Shown: piece by piece, positions 13,049 through 26,467 of the stretch
Position numbering within the stretch: position 1 is the stretch's first letter
How the letters are laid out: the number at the start of each line of letters is the position of its first letter
From: Acanthochromis polyacanthus
Lineage: Eukaryota; Chordata; Actinopteri; Pomacentridae
DNA: 64,000 nucleotides
Direction: 5' to 3'
NCBI RefSeq assembly: GCF_021347895.1
Contig: NC_067121.1
Coordinates: 36,691,974 to 36,755,973 of the forward strand
Notes under the pieces: generated by a model
Databases searched by the model: none
Seen by the model: the letters and a program-made list of their open reading frames with translations, nothing else
What the model was told of the DNA's origin: nothing
Program-made: the position numbers and the translations under genes

Positions 13049-16000
13049 TGGTACATAGAAAGTCAATGAACACTGGCTTTTGACTGTGTTGAGTGATTTT
13101 TAAAAATACTGGTTAGAGCAGTTTGGAGATATGTCAGTATGTGCTTTGCTATTGATCCCTTCCGTTAACCTTTACCTCTCACCCACCCGTCCTCCCACTT
13201 CGTTCTGAATCTCATACATGAGTTTTAAAAGCATTCTTAGAGAGTGCACTTACACATTTTTGGAAAAAATTAACAAGTGTGTGACATTGTTCAGCCTGGT
13301 TGCAAAGTCCATTATAAAACGTATAGCTGCGACCTCTCTATCCTACTCTGAAAATATAGACTGTTTCCATGTGTGAGTTAAAAGAAGATTTGTGTACTTC
13401 CTGTTTTTTTTTTTTTTTTGTTTTTTTTTGATGATGCTATTTGGTGCAATTTTCTTGCGACTCACCTTGCCGCCGTCACACCTGTAATCACAGGAAAGAA
13501 CACCCTGGATATCATTATGTCTCTTGGGTGCCATCGCATTAAAAGTTCCACGAGACAATCTCAGGTAATGACCGCATGGCGCACATGAATGGTGAAATTA
13601 TAGGGAAGAAACCACACAGACTGGCAAGGTTGTTTAGAGATATCTGGTCGGGAATATATGATTTAACCTTCATGCAGGGCTTGTTTTAAGACTGGACAGA
13701 ATTTTATGCTTGCTTGATTGTTAAGCCTCATGGTTCAGTAGATCTTAATGTGTCATAAGTGAAGGGCACAAAGTAAATTGCTTAACTGGAAATGGTATTT
13801 AGAACCAGTTTTTTATAGTTTCTGTATATTAGGGTGATTTCACACTTAAATGGTCCATTGAACCTGGTGTGAAAGCTGTCATTTTAACTCTGACGTTCTA
13901 TTAACCAGACCGAGAGAAGATGAGTCTTGGTACACTTTTGATTGGATGGACTCTTGAAATAGCCCACATGTGATTTTTAGCTGAATTCGAAAGATTATCA
14001 TGTTATCAAAACATCAACTCTGGTGTATTCTGGTGAACTGTGAAGGGACAAATCTCCTAAAAACAATGGTGCACATTAAAAATAGCTAGCTTGCTACTTT
14101 AAATAGTGGTTAGTGTGGCTAAACCCTACACATTGCAGGGCGAAACAGTAATATCACCTCTTAAGTTAGCATTTCTTTTGAATTAGTGTGAAAACAATAT
14201 CTCTGCGTTAAGTTAATTTAGCTTATATTGACTGAAAAGGGCCCCGTAAACCCCCAAAATAACAATAAAAACAAAAAAACTTATTTGACATGAACATATC
14301 AAGTTCAATAAAGTCAAACCAAATAGCAATTGAGTCTATGTGACTTTCTGTTTGCACATCTTGGTTCATTTGTAATATATGAGTGGTGAAATGAAATGCA
14401 ACAGAACCGTATCTTCAAGTGAAACAGACCTATCACAGAGTAAAGTCTCATCACTCTATGCGACCAATAGTTAAACTTGTTGGAGGACTGCACACTCACT
14501 CATGGAGCTGTTAATATATACTAACCCTGTAAATCAAATATCAACTGTTAAAACAGTGTAACTTCAGAATATCATGAAAGAACAATCTTTGAAGAGCTTG
14601 TGAGTCCTCATGGTAAAATCAGGCTTCAGAAGCAGATGACAAAAGTAAGATAAAACAATCAACCATTTGGCATACAGCAATTTGCCGCACAGAAAAGAGA
14701 AGAATGAACAAGAAATAACATCAGTTATTTGCCATGCCATCGTAAGTTATGGTCTTAGCCTAGACATCGATATTAAAACTGCCCATTCATGCTTCATCGA
14801 TGTTCTGATCTGATACGGGAATGAACTGTACTCAACTTTCTCTTCTGCTCGACACAGTTGAGAGATTGGCAGGGTCAGTAGTTAAACAGCTGCTTAAAAG
14901 GAAGTCTTTATCATAAGTAGAGCACATAAAGTGCATTATAATCCAATCAGGGTGCAGTCATTGGTTTTATACAACGTGTAGTCTGTCTCACTGCCTATTA
15001 GCATGTTCTTACATCCTGATAATACACCAGAGTCACAACTTTGCTTTACTTTGTCCTTTTCTATTGTGTCCTTAGAGAAAGCAGCGGCCTGTCGGGTCGT
15101 CGTTTGCTGCTCTGACATATGCTCACTCTTTTATAGCAGACATTTTACTTAGTGGCCTGCATGCACACCATAAGAGACGTATGAATGCCATTATAGCCTT
15201 GAGGATGTTCTGTGTGCATCATTATGAGCATTTTTGTGCGGCATCTGTCTTACAGAACTAATCACAGTAAACATTAAATAACAGGCTATCCTCCTGGGTA
15301 TTACACCCTTTTAGTAATGCACACATTGTACAACAAAACACCCCATATGTAAAGAACCTCATTAGAAATTCCAATAAGTTTCGTATATCTCGTAGCACAT
15401 CGATATACATGATTATTTTATGAGCTAGGAATAGTGGGTAGCTGCTTAAAATACATGCCTAGCATTATGTGCTTACAGTCTGAAGGGAGGCTGTGTCCTA
15501 GTGGACACCATCACTGTAATGGGCCAGGCCTTCAAACAGCATTCATTGGTTTGCTACCGAAAAGAAGCATTTATTTGCAGCACTGACTGTTCACTTGAGA
15601 CACACTTGAGACTCAGAAGTATCTGCCGCAATGTTTTATGAAAAAAGCTGAATCAATTTAACTGGAAAAAATTCAATTTTTAGTGGGCATCACCGCAAGT
15701 ACCGTCTAATCATTCACCGATAGCTAGCAAAGGAACCTCAGGATTAATATCTTCTTCTCAGCAGTGGCTTTAGGAGGTATTTAGTGATTATCACACATCT
15801 TGACTGAACAGGCTGCTGTCTGAGGGATAACAGGACTCCTGTGGGCTGTAGATGTCAGACTAAATAAGCCAAAACTTTGTCATGGCATGGTTAATGGAGG
15901 CTAATTCTCCAGCAGTTTGCTTTAAGTTTTCCTCATTAGCTGATAATTGGGGTTTCATTGAGGTTCTACTTGTGCTGAGACTCCATAACAAGAACCAAAA

Positions 16001-18818
16001 TTTTCCAGTGTGAACCTACAGTAACAGTGCCTCTAAAAGATTTACAGCAGATCTCCCTCGTGGTAAAGTTCACAGAAAGATAATGTTCCACATTCAGAAG
16101 CCCATTGATTGTCTGCAGTTTGTGGTAATAAACTGCAAATCCGAAAGAATTACTTGGTCAAATACTAACATTGAGCTATGGAATTATATATATGTCTGTC
16201 ATTGTTCAAAACGACCTTAAGCTGTTAGTTATCATCTGCTGTGGCTGCTAATGACTGGGGAAACACTTAACTGACATTTTTTCTGATTCGATGGACACAA
16301 ATTTGATTCATGAGATTTGAGACGGGAAAGGTTGAAATGGCCACAGGGGTTCCAGTGGAGGTTAAACACAGCACAGATTCCATGATGGGCCGTTTTTCTT
16401 TGCTATTACTGCTGCAGTTTCCGCTTAGCAAGATGAAGCGGTAGCGCTGTGGCCTGGCGAAGCAATTATAAGAGCTCTTCAGGCTTTATTGAGGAGCGAC
16501 GCTGCTAACTAAATGGTTTTCTATAGGAATCCCAGGGGAAAAGATCATTAAGAAATGGCACTCAATCTATCTGTGATGCACTGGGAGATATCCTCCCTAT
16601 TTGAGTGTGTGTTTGGTGTGCATACCCATTGAGACCCAGGAGACTGTAGTACATCTGTTACAGTTGAGCGGACTTCTTAAACACATTTCAATGAACTGAT
16701 ATAAGCCGCTAATATGCTCCTGTAATGGAGGCAGGTTGCTGCTGATGATGTTGGAAGGGGAAATAAGCCTTCCATCACGCCTTTTCCTTCGCTGTAGGCC
16801 AAGAATGTCTCTGTCTTTTGGAAAACAACGATGCGACAGGGAGAGGGTTACTTCTGTCCCAGAAGGCAGCTCTGATGAATCTTACACAGATTAATTCACC
16901 CCGTAAAAGTTGCTTCTTTTATTGATTCACCAAAATGCTAATCTCAAAAATCCAAATTCATTTGCTTGTAGCTGACTAGATTCAATTTGCATGGTTATAA
17001 TACGGTTCAAATAGAAACATATGCTCCCCTGAGAAATTCCTCTACACATTTTCTTTCCTCCTGAAAATGGTCCAAGGTTGTATTTTTTAAAATCTCTACC
17101 CAACATGCAAATACCGGCTGATTGCATTACGACTGAGGTGCTTGGGATAAAGCATGAGTGACACATGTGCCAACATGTGCTGCCTGCTGGAGACATGAGA
17201 GGATTGCTGTGCAATTGGCCTTGATTAAACAACACCACCAGAGGCAATACGGTTCCAATGATGAACATATTACTGTGATGGCAGGGTCATAACACTGCTG
17301 CCCTTTCCTTTTTGTCCCCCATGGTAATGGAGCAATAGCACGATGCTTGCCAGTGATGACAGGCGTTGGCCACACAGAACTACAACAAGTAGAACATGCT
17401 GCCCACACATATACTAGATTGTGCCCTATTCTTTTTTTTATTTTAAACTATGCACTGGGACCTACAGTATTTCCTGATCCGAACTCTGGTAGGGTTCCCA
17501 CATGACACTAGAGGCAGTGAATAATGAGGCTGCATGGGACCCAGGGGATGGGATTAGATTTTTCATTTTGGTCGGGAACAGAAAAAGTTTTAGGGCCTCT
17601 GAATTATGCCGGGGATGCTTCGCTGTTTATCAAAACCCCTCAGATATAGAGCTTATTTGAGAGGATGGAGTGTTAGGAACAAAGAGATGTATTGAGATTC
17701 CACATCAAACCTTTTAATGATAAAAGAACTAGGTGGAGTAGAACAAATGCTGTCTGGCCCATAAGAGCGCAATGGAAAGAGCAGCTATTTGTCTGGCCAC
17801 ATGAAACTAGAACAAAGCAAATAAGAAATGTCTTCACAAAATACCAATGTAATGAAAGCAGAATGTTGTGTTTACCGATGGTGGCTGGTCTGGGCCTACA
17901 AGCTTAGTAAGAGTATATCAGACACTGTCTGGGCCAAAAAATTATTTGATATAGAAAAACTGATTAAAGTGAAAGCTAGGATTTATCCCTGTGTTATGAC
18001 TTCAAGGCATGGATGGATAAAGATGGTAAGCAATATGCAATCTGTGGTTTCATGCCTTCCCAGCGATATGACTGGTGAAATGGGAATTTGTCAAAACAAC
18101 TGAGCATTTGCAAACCTCTCACCTAAACAGAGGTTGCCAAATCACAGCTTAGTAACTGTGTCTACACACAGTAGGCCTGGCATGCTGAAAATTTCTCCAG
18201 ATGTTGAAGTGGTGTGCGGGGACTGAAGCGAGAGAGTTACTCAGCATCTGAACAGTATGCAGTGTGGTGACTGCAATAGTTTAAGAAAGAGATCAAACAG
18301 GATTTTAGCTGCTTCAACGTTGGCTGAAAATGGCAGCATTCCAGCTCCACCTGGGAGATGTGTACCAGTGATAAACACATATCAACTGCAGTAAGAAAGT
18401 TGCTGAAACAGAATCTTCGATAATGTCCCTTGAATGCACCTGATGCAAACCTCCATGAAAGGCTTGAAAGTCGGTTGCACGAACAAACCCCCAGCATGCT
18501 GTCTCCCAGCCTCATCGTCAGCCATTCATATCCCTGATAATGTAGCTCTGTTGCCCTCTATTAAACTCCCTGCTACTTCTGTGCAGGTCTCCCAAGGTGT
18601 GCTAGTCTGTGGCCCTCTTATTACGCCCATATGCACCCTTGTGAGATGAGGGTTTCAGTCTCAAAACACTCCTGTGTCCACCACCACCTCCACCTAAGTG
18701 ACTCCTTTCGATAAGCTGACAGATTTGACGTCGGGGTGCCCCATCCAGTGTCACTCACTCCTGGACAGACACTTTGCACTTCAACTTGCCTTAATTAAAG
18801 TACATCACCATCCTTATC
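13046..18818. other. Gene-free stretch with a possible old repeat and candidate conserved segments
   Basis: No gene seen. A T-rich run lies at about 13404-13429. The segment at about 13830-13990 begins with a GGTGATTTCACAC-type motif that resembles the ends of an abundant fish DNA element, but it is too degraded to assign. The segments at 15760-15970 and 16430-16640 are less AT-rich and contain homeodomain-like TAAT cores; they are candidate conserved non-coding elements only. Confidence 0.55.
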
Positions 18819-19076
18819 GAGGCGGCATGGCTCAGTGGGTAGAGTGGCCGTCTTGTAACTGGAAGGTTGCCAGTTCGATCCTCGGCCCGTCGAGCTCATG
18901 TCGAGGTGTCCCTGAGCAAGACACCTAACCCCTAATTGCTCCTGATGGATTGTGGTTAGCACCTTGCATGGCAGCTCCCACCATCAGTGTGTGAATGTGT
19001 GTGTGAATGGGTAAATGTGATATATCATCATGTAAAGCGCTTTGGATAAAAGCGCTATATAAATACTACCATTTAT
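18819..19076 (+). mobile_element. tRNA-derived SINE, near complete
   Basis: The head is tRNA-like, with an internal RNA polymerase III A box (TGGCTCAGTGGGTAG, 18828-18842) and B box (ending GTTCGATCC, 18873-18881). A tRNA-unrelated body follows, including TGTCCCTGAGCAAGACACC near 18905-18923. The 3' tail carries the paired AAGCGCTTT...AAGCGCTATATAAAT motif (about 19034-19066), which is shared by many fish SINEs and is thought to derive from a partner LINE 3' end. The length of about 258 bp fits a full SINE. It is not a functional tRNA gene, because the anticodon arm and 3' half of the cloverleaf are not intact. Confidence 0.88.
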
Positions 19077-20519
19077 CTATTTTAATTTTTGGGAGCGACT
19101 TTATATTATGTGTTGTATCAACATTAAAATATTACCTGGGTGCCTTGATAAATTGGTTAAAGTGATAACTTCAGTGAAAGGTAGTTGCATTGAAATGAAA
19201 CCTATTTCCAACTTACTTATTCACTTGCTTACTAGAGGAACCAAATATAGTAAGAATACCAAGAGTCTAAGGAGTTACATAACTTGTTTTAGATAAAGAT
19301 TTTTTTTAAATGCTCCAGTTAGTCACTCTCAAAACAAGACCTGATACTGAGTTTTTGCTAACAATAACAATACTAAAAATAATAATCAGCCCTTGGCAGT
19401 GTCAGACAACTTTGACAATCAGCACTTCCAAATGAGATGCTGTTTTTATCTGCCTCTGTCTGAAATCTAGGTTACATTGTTTCAAAAATTACCAAGACCT
19501 TGAAATGATGAATCTACCATTGTTGGGAATTGCAAATTATTAATTGACAGTTGCTGGAATAGCACAGTGCAAGGTTTTTAGCTGAAGGTGGAGTTTTGCA
19601 TCATTTACTACCTCCCAAAACACCGTGGGTAAATTTCCTGTTCCTCTCCCTGCACTTAGTGGTATGTAGGAGGCTGGTACAGTGTGTTGCTGCAGCTGAA
19701 CGAAATGGTACATAAAAGTGAAAATAAACTAAAATTGAGGTTTTCACAAAGTGCATAGTAGTTAGTTCAGTGATTGAGTCACAGTGTCATTAATTTGGGC
19801 TTTCCAGCGCTTTGATGTTAACATCAGCCTTGGGACACTTCTTTTTGTCTATTCAGACCATAATCCACTTGTGTTTCTGCACTTCACTGAAAATTGTAAG
19901 CAGCTTTTAATGAGGTGGGTATTGTTCATGCAGCCTTATCAGTTAGTGAGCAGAAAGATACTGTCAATGCTGACATTCTACCTTGCGTCTTAGTCTAAAT
20001 ACAACCACTGCCCATCTCATGTGCTACTTATACCTTGTATTTTTTTTTCTTTTTTCTCTCAGTTTCAGCTGTCTGTCGCCTCGTCTCACAAAATATTCCA
20101 AAATTTTTCTTTGCTGCCTTACAAGGAGAGTGAGATGAGAGAATCAGGATGGGTTGACTGTGCGTTCATTTAGCAAATGCCAGAATCTTCCTTTGAAAGC
20201 TCTGCAAGCACTGGAGGCACAAGATGGGTGGGCCAATTAGGGTTTGTGGTGTTTGAAGCCATGCGACTGGAGTGAATTGTGGAATGACGTCTATGTTGGA
20301 TGAATCTGCACATTTTAAAGCAGTGCTTCCTTTAGAGCGCGTAAAGTAAATGTGGGGTTAGACCCGCTTGTTCGACTGAAGCTACAATATTTCCCTGTCA
20401 AATATGTCAGTTACCTAAAGAAATTACAATTTTTTTGCATGGTTATATGAAAATTGAAACTAACTCTCATATCTTTTTGGTAATTATGATCATTTCTTTC
20501 ACATTGGAAGCTGAAAAGT
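19077..20519. other. Gene-free stretch
   Basis: No gene, RNA or repeat recognised here. A T-rich run occurs near 20040-20055. Confidence 0.6.
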
Positions 20520-20640
20520 GGGGAAACTGCACCTCTAAAGCTCACTAACTAGGGCATTAAATCTAATTTTTAATCTGTGTGATGACCAAAGTACAGAAAT
20601 GACTGCCTGCCAACTGCATATATTTTGCAAAGTTGTACAA
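20520..20640 (-). repeat. Fragment of the same dispersed repeat as at 9990-10490, reverse orientation
   Basis: The segment containing ACCTCTAAAGCTCACTAA (near 20530-20547), followed by an ATTAAATCT...TTTAATCTGTGTGA-like stretch, is the reverse complement of the 5' part of the percomorph dispersed repeat whose 3' part is multiplied at 9990-10490. Only about 120 bp are recognisable. The assignment is from memory of the repeat consensus. Confidence 0.5.
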
Positions 20641-23600
20641 GCTTTGACATTGGATGTTAAAAATCATGGTTATTGAACAGAAACCAGGGTTTTGCAGAAG
20701 AGATGCTGATGTAACAAGGCTGTAAGGAGGCTAAGGGGCAGGCTTTATCAAGACAAAGTGTTCACTCACTGCTCTTAATGAGATACTTTCAATTTCCAAC
20801 ATCCTTTCCTGCCAGTGGTCACTAACACCGATATTTAATTTGGGCAGCCAGGATGAATCTTTGGCCCCACAACTCTTTTCTCTTTTAGGCTCATGTTGTT
20901 GTTTTTGGCTGAACTGATATGTAATTTTACAAAATAAATGCAACCTTAAATTCACAAGCAATGAAATAACTGAAGAGAAAGCCTTCAATTACCTGACGAG
21001 GTTATAAAAATAAAATTCTGATCTGATTCGCCCACTCCTCCACGCTGGCTCCGCAGTGCTCTTTAACTCTTTGCCGTAACAGACAGCTTATATAATTTAA
21101 TGACACAGCATAGCTTTACATAGTTATTACATGTTATTAACCTCCTTCTGATTGGGCGTCATTTCAAAGGTCAAGCAAAGAAACTTCTGTATGATTAAAC
21201 TCTGGCTGAGCAGCTGTGTGGGAGAGCGCTGAATGAGCATAAACATGACAGTTTTAGAACGAGCACTCTTGGCTCTATGGCTGCCAGACGGCCCATGGTT
21301 CTCCACCTGCCTGCTCACCACTTATTGAAGATGAATGAGCTCTGGGCGGCCATTACTTACCTTGTGAAATGGGCTTAAAAGGGATGGCATAGCCCTTGTC
21401 AGTGCAAATGTGACCAAACACCATAAAGTCAGGATCATTTAAAAAGAGATCCATTATGTGTGTGAAAATGTGAACCCATAATGCACTTTTGATCCAGCAG
21501 TAAATTTGTAAAAACAAGTTCTCACCATGTAGTATCACACTGAGAAGGTTAGAAAGTAAATGAAGTATCAAGAAAAGCAACGTGAAGACTAAACTTGATT
21601 AAAGAAAAAAAAATAGCCGTTTTCATTTTGGTCACACTATATTTCAGTAGATAACATTTTAGTAAATGATACCACCAAAGTATAAGTCCTAGTAAGTAAA
21701 TACAAATGGTAATACCACAATCTAAAAATACTTTAAGTCCAGCATTCAAAACTTTGTTGTACTCAAAGTACAACTGTATCATCACAGATTTACAAAACTA
21801 TCAAAAAATAGAAAATAAGTCAGCATTATGATGTAATATGTTAATAGCTGCTTGCAAAAATGCGAATTCTAGATGTTTTATGTAGTGTTAGATAGCTTAA
21901 TGTACTGTCAGGTTTTCATTGAACTAAAGTAAAATGCACTAAATTCAAAGCAGAATTACTGGTTTTGCTTATTTTGTCTTATTTTATTATAATTACTTAT
22001 TTTTTATCATGCAAGCTGTATTTCAGTTTCAGTGTTGAAATATGCGAAAAATGCAACTGTAACTACTTTATTTACCATTTCATGTGTAATCTGATGTCAT
22101 AAACTGACTATGCATTTATGTGGGTAAATCTTAGCCTTCAAGGGTACTGGTAACTATATCTGTCAGAAGATTATTTTCTTCTGTAAATTGTAATGTGGAA
22201 GCAGCAAAGTAAGAAGAAAAAGCATCTTCCTGCCAGTTCATTAGTTGAAGTCATCCCAGAGTATTAATGTTCCATAGTTAGAAGCTTTGTTTTTGTATGA
22301 TAATCATCCCTTACGGCCTTAAATTGCTTAAATGTAACTCTGCATCATTTATTCCTCCTCACTCGCTGCAGCCAGAGCACACCAGCTCACTTAAACAGTG
22401 TAGAACTCTGCTGCACTATACAATGTCCAGTTGTAATAGTGGAATTACTGAATTACATGTTTTCAACCTAGAAATCAGCTCTGAAACAGAATAAAGAAAC
22501 AGATATGTCCTCTCTGCAAGCTGACAGGATTGATCCTTTAGATTGTCACATATGAAATCTGAATCTGTTCTTTTGAGACTCATTGAAAAGATTGAAAGGC
22601 TGAGTCTTGGTGTTAACTGCATATGAAACACTCCATGTGGACGTATTACCAAGCTAAAACAACCTACTTTTTATTGGAAAGAATCTTTTAAGAACATTAC
22701 ATTTACTGTGCTGTAAATCCTTTAGTGTGAATCTCATCCTTTTTCACTAAAACATTTCAGCCTAACAGGGAATGCTGCATTCCTTACACCAGCCGATCTC
22801 TCACGTTTAATGAGCTTCTCGTTTCTATTTATATCAGGCATTTGGTGCATGTGTCTAGCATCTGGTCATAGCAGCCCAAAATGACTGATTCTTATAAAAA
22901 ATTATCCAAGGTTACGGAGCGCTGGCACAGAATGAGTTTGGAATTCTAATTCTCAGACCTGTGTTTCTGTGTTCCGTCTTTGTCTATGTGGATCAGAGCA
23001 ATTTGGCACGTGGGAACGTTCAGCACCTCAGTCACCGGACTCATTCTAACTCCATGGTTTAACCATTAGTCCACATATGGCCGGCCTGGCATCGCTTTGA
23101 CTGGCCATAAGTGCTCAAGCCAGCTCAATTACCAGCCAACTGTTCCTTTACAACGTTCCTTTAACATGAACCAAGATAGCAGGTCAGCATTGTTAGCCAT
23201 TCTAATCATCCCATCAGATGTAACATTTGTCCTGACTGCTAGTCGCTTAATAAATTTGATGCTGAACAGTGCTTTGGCAGACATTTGTTGTGGCTGGCCT
23301 GGAAAAATATTCCAACAAAAAGCACAGCGATTGGCTATTAGTATCATCTGTTATTGAGTAAACGACTGCCAGAGGAGCTTTATTCCATTTTCATGGAGCG
23401 GAATAAGTGCATGTGTGTAGCAGAGCGTGAAAAGGCGAGTTTGTTAAAGTCTCCAGCACATTCTTTTTTTGTCGGGGTTTTGGTCTTTTTCCGTTTATGT
23501 CTGTCAGATTATCAGGGAACCTTGTGATGGCTGTAAGTCACCTCTCCAGCAGTAAATGACCAGCTGTTTGTTTATCCATGGATTTCCTTTTAAATGCACT

Positions 23601-24977
23601 GGCCCTCGGCTATGGCTAATTCTACTCATTAATTGTTGTTATTGTCAACTTAGCAGTATTGGCAGATGACAGGACTGACTACCCAGCTGATTAATGGGCG
23701 CTGCTGGTCAATACTGGGGCTGCTGCCGCTCGTCACAAATGACAGTATCAGAGACAGTATAAATGTTATAACAGAGCCACCATTACTGAGGGCTTTTCAA
23801 CAATGCAAGGCGAATTGAATGCACCCACAAAATCAATCGACCTCTTATCAACCTTCAAACTGACATAAAAATGAGAATCTGTACACACAGCAATAACAAA
23901 CTGCATAAAATCAATCGGTAAATTCATCTATCAATGAAAAACTAACCTCTTGGCTCCAGTTTGATTCCCATTTCATACCGCGGTTCATTATTTTATGTCT
24001 TTGGAGCTCCTATGCACAACTACAGTCTGTACATTCACTCACTCAGCTGCACAAAAGTTACCACAACCTCATTAATGAATGCGTTTGGTTGACAATGTGG
24101 CTTCTATTTGTGGCATTGACTGTGTTTCGGAGGCAGCCCGTCTACCATAATGTGCATCAGTCCTGCGCTGACATGGTGGCTAGTTAGTGTTTTTGGTCGA
24201 AGCCTTTTTGTCAGTGTATTAGTGGGAATAATCATTACACCCACATTTAGACCAGTGCTAATTGCATGGCCGCCCTACGTGGCCAGACTGGTAAACATCT
24301 GCTCGCCCACAAGGGGCCCAGTGCTCGCTCAATTATCTGCCAACTGTTTGTATATGTAAAGATTTTATTCAGCTGTGGACAATTCTGCTAAGAGCTTGTT
24401 AACATTGTTTGTGCTGAATGTCTCAGGCAGTGAGGATTATATTTAGCATCAGCTGGGGGTGATTCGGTAATTAGCAGCTATGATACTGCTATGTATGTCA
24501 TGACATTTGAATTCTGCTGTAATTTTTCTCCTTCATAATAAAAAGAAATTCAGCATTCAGCTACCCAAGCAATTGGCTTTTTGAGGGGTGTCTTAGTGAG
24601 CCAAAATCAATGCAGATGCACTATTGAAGCTTACATCTGTTACTGTACAGAGCTTCAATGGGGATTATGTTCCTGCTTTATATGAAACGTATACAGACAC
24701 TTTTTAATGTAGCATTGATTGTTGCATTGAACTATTTTTCTTATTCCCCTCTGACATATATCATAGAATATATATAAAGGTGAAGTAGTCCTCATCGATT
24801 CCTCTCACTGTACAAAACTAGAGCCAAAATGTCTGTGACCAGGTGGTAGAGATGTGATATCCATGTGCCTCTCACTGTCACTGCTGTGCAGACACTGGCT
24901 GCAAATGATTTAACAAACACCCATTTCTAAGACATTTTAGCTTCACATTTGGAGCTGCTAGCTGTCATGATGGCCGT

Positions 24978-24979
<2 letters not shown>
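20641..24979. other. Gene-free stretch with candidate conserved non-coding segments
   Basis: No gene seen. Three blocks (about 22985-23385, 23575-23830 and 24115-24375) are less AT-rich, free of recognisable repeats, and dense in TAATTG or ATTAAT cores and E-boxes. This is the look of developmental enhancers in the deserts around neural genes. Comparison with other fish would decide. Confidence 0.5.

Positions 24980-25019
<40 letters not shown>
24980..25019. repeat. (TA)n microsatellite
   Basis: About 20 uninterrupted TA units. The array gives rise to an artefactual Tyr-Ile repeat in one reading frame of the minus strand. Confidence 0.95.
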
Positions 25020-25021
<2 letters not shown>

Positions 25022-25244
25022 TGTGATGTCAATGCAAGCATTTAGCAATGCAGTGTTTGTGTGGAGAACAAGCTGATTGTTTCCCCCAGAGCTCAGTTTT
25101 GGCCCCCACCAATTCTTAAGGAATGTGCTTTTGCCGCCAAGTGTTTCCTGATGTTCATTTGCAAGCAAATAACTTTGTTTGACAACTATTTGGTGCCAAC
25201 CAGGTAGTGCACAGAAGTCTGGTGTGGTTATTCTTCAATTCTGC

Positions 25245-25400
25245 AATTTCATTTAGCCAACGCTTTTATCCAAAGCGACGTACATCTGAGAGTAGATTCA
25301 ACACAAGCAAGGACCTGGTGAAGAGAAAACAACCTGGATAAGAGCCATAAAACAAGTCCAAGTGTGATAATCGGACCGTGGTGCCTACAGGGAATGTGGA
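25245..25400 (+). repeat. Teleost dispersed repeat fragment
   Basis: The start, CATTTAGCCAACGCTTTTATCC followed by AAAGCGACGTACAT (25250-25285; shown in two parts), is a motif found at very high copy number in fish genomes. The following segment (ACACAAGCAAGGA, then AACCTGGA) continues the same repeat. I recognise the motif but not its formal family name. No coding capacity. Confidence 0.6.
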
Positions 25401-25965
25401 TATATTCGGAAATTATTGTGGTTTTGTGCCAAAACATTCAGTGAAGAATTGGTTTTTAGTCTTTTTTTTTTTTAAGACTGCGTAGGATTTTGCATATCGA
25501 ACAGAGTTTGGTAACCACCAGGGAACCACAGAGGACAGCAGTCTAGCTATTGACCATGGGCCCTGTTGTGTAATCTTGTGTTAAGTTATCACAATAAAAT
25601 TTTTTACGTTCATACTATATTGGTACTGTTTAATTAGATTTTTTATATTGTCATTGAAATAGCCTCCACCAGGGCTGATCTACAGAGCAATCAAAGGCAA
25701 AGAGACTCCATTATCAGAGGATATAAAATAGGCTCTTTATTAGCCAGGAATGGAGCTTGGTTGAAGGTTGTTGATACAACCAAACTTTGTGTTTTTGCTC
25801 TTTAATGGCAGTTTCCATCAAGTAATGCGTTTAGGTGAAACTTTCTTTCCAACATTTTGCTCATTGGCATTGATAATGCTCATTGCCAGTTGCCTGAGGA
25901 CCAGACAGCCTTTATATTGTGTATTACAAATACACATAAAGTCAGTCTGGAACTGCTCCATTAAA
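25401..25965. other. Gene-free stretch
   Basis: Nothing beyond a short T run near 25461-25473 and short ORFs without domains. Confidence 0.55.
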
Positions 25966-26201
25966 CCAAATCTAGCCCAGAGGCGGGACTACTGATCACA
26001 GCTTGAATTGGAGAGAGCCAATCAGCGTAACGCATGTGTGACGCAATCACTAAGCGACCTAACAATTGCCTTTCCGCCATGATGTTTTGTAGTTTTAACA
26101 GCTTCCTTCGCCGTACAGGGGTCCTGAGGAAAATCTAAGCTCTCCCTTTCAACAGTGGAGGGCAGCATTACGCATTCTATCGTACAGCCTGCCGGAATTA
26201 A

Positions 26202-26216
26202 AAGAAGAAGAAGAAG
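26202..26216. repeat. (AAG)n short run inside the candidate MITE
   Basis: About five AAG units in a row, followed by TAGT. Such runs occur inside several fish non-autonomous elements and may be part of the element's own sequence. Confidence 0.8.
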
Positions 26217-26467
26217 TAGTCCAAACAGTTATGGCGACCAGTTTTAAGGACAAATTCAGCCCGTGCAAAACAGAGGAAAGCGCACAAGAGAAACCTCGCT
26301 CTGTTGCGGTCGCCATTTCGTTTGTATGCGGGAGGTGCACAGGTGTTAGATGGGTAATCTCGGCCCTGAAGATGACGCATCGTTAACTCCCGCCTCTGGT
26401 GCTCTGATTGGTTCGGTCTGATCTGCTCGGAGCTTGACAACCTGTCAAAATGTGTCAATGGAGGAGG

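Noticed and set aside
13830..13990. Possible end of an abundant fish DNA element starting with a GGTGATTTCACAC motif
   Set aside because: Too diverged, with no matching inverted end; not called as a feature.
18828..18900. Possible tRNA gene
   Set aside because: A and B boxes are present, but the cloverleaf is incomplete and the sequence continues into a SINE body and LINE-type tail.
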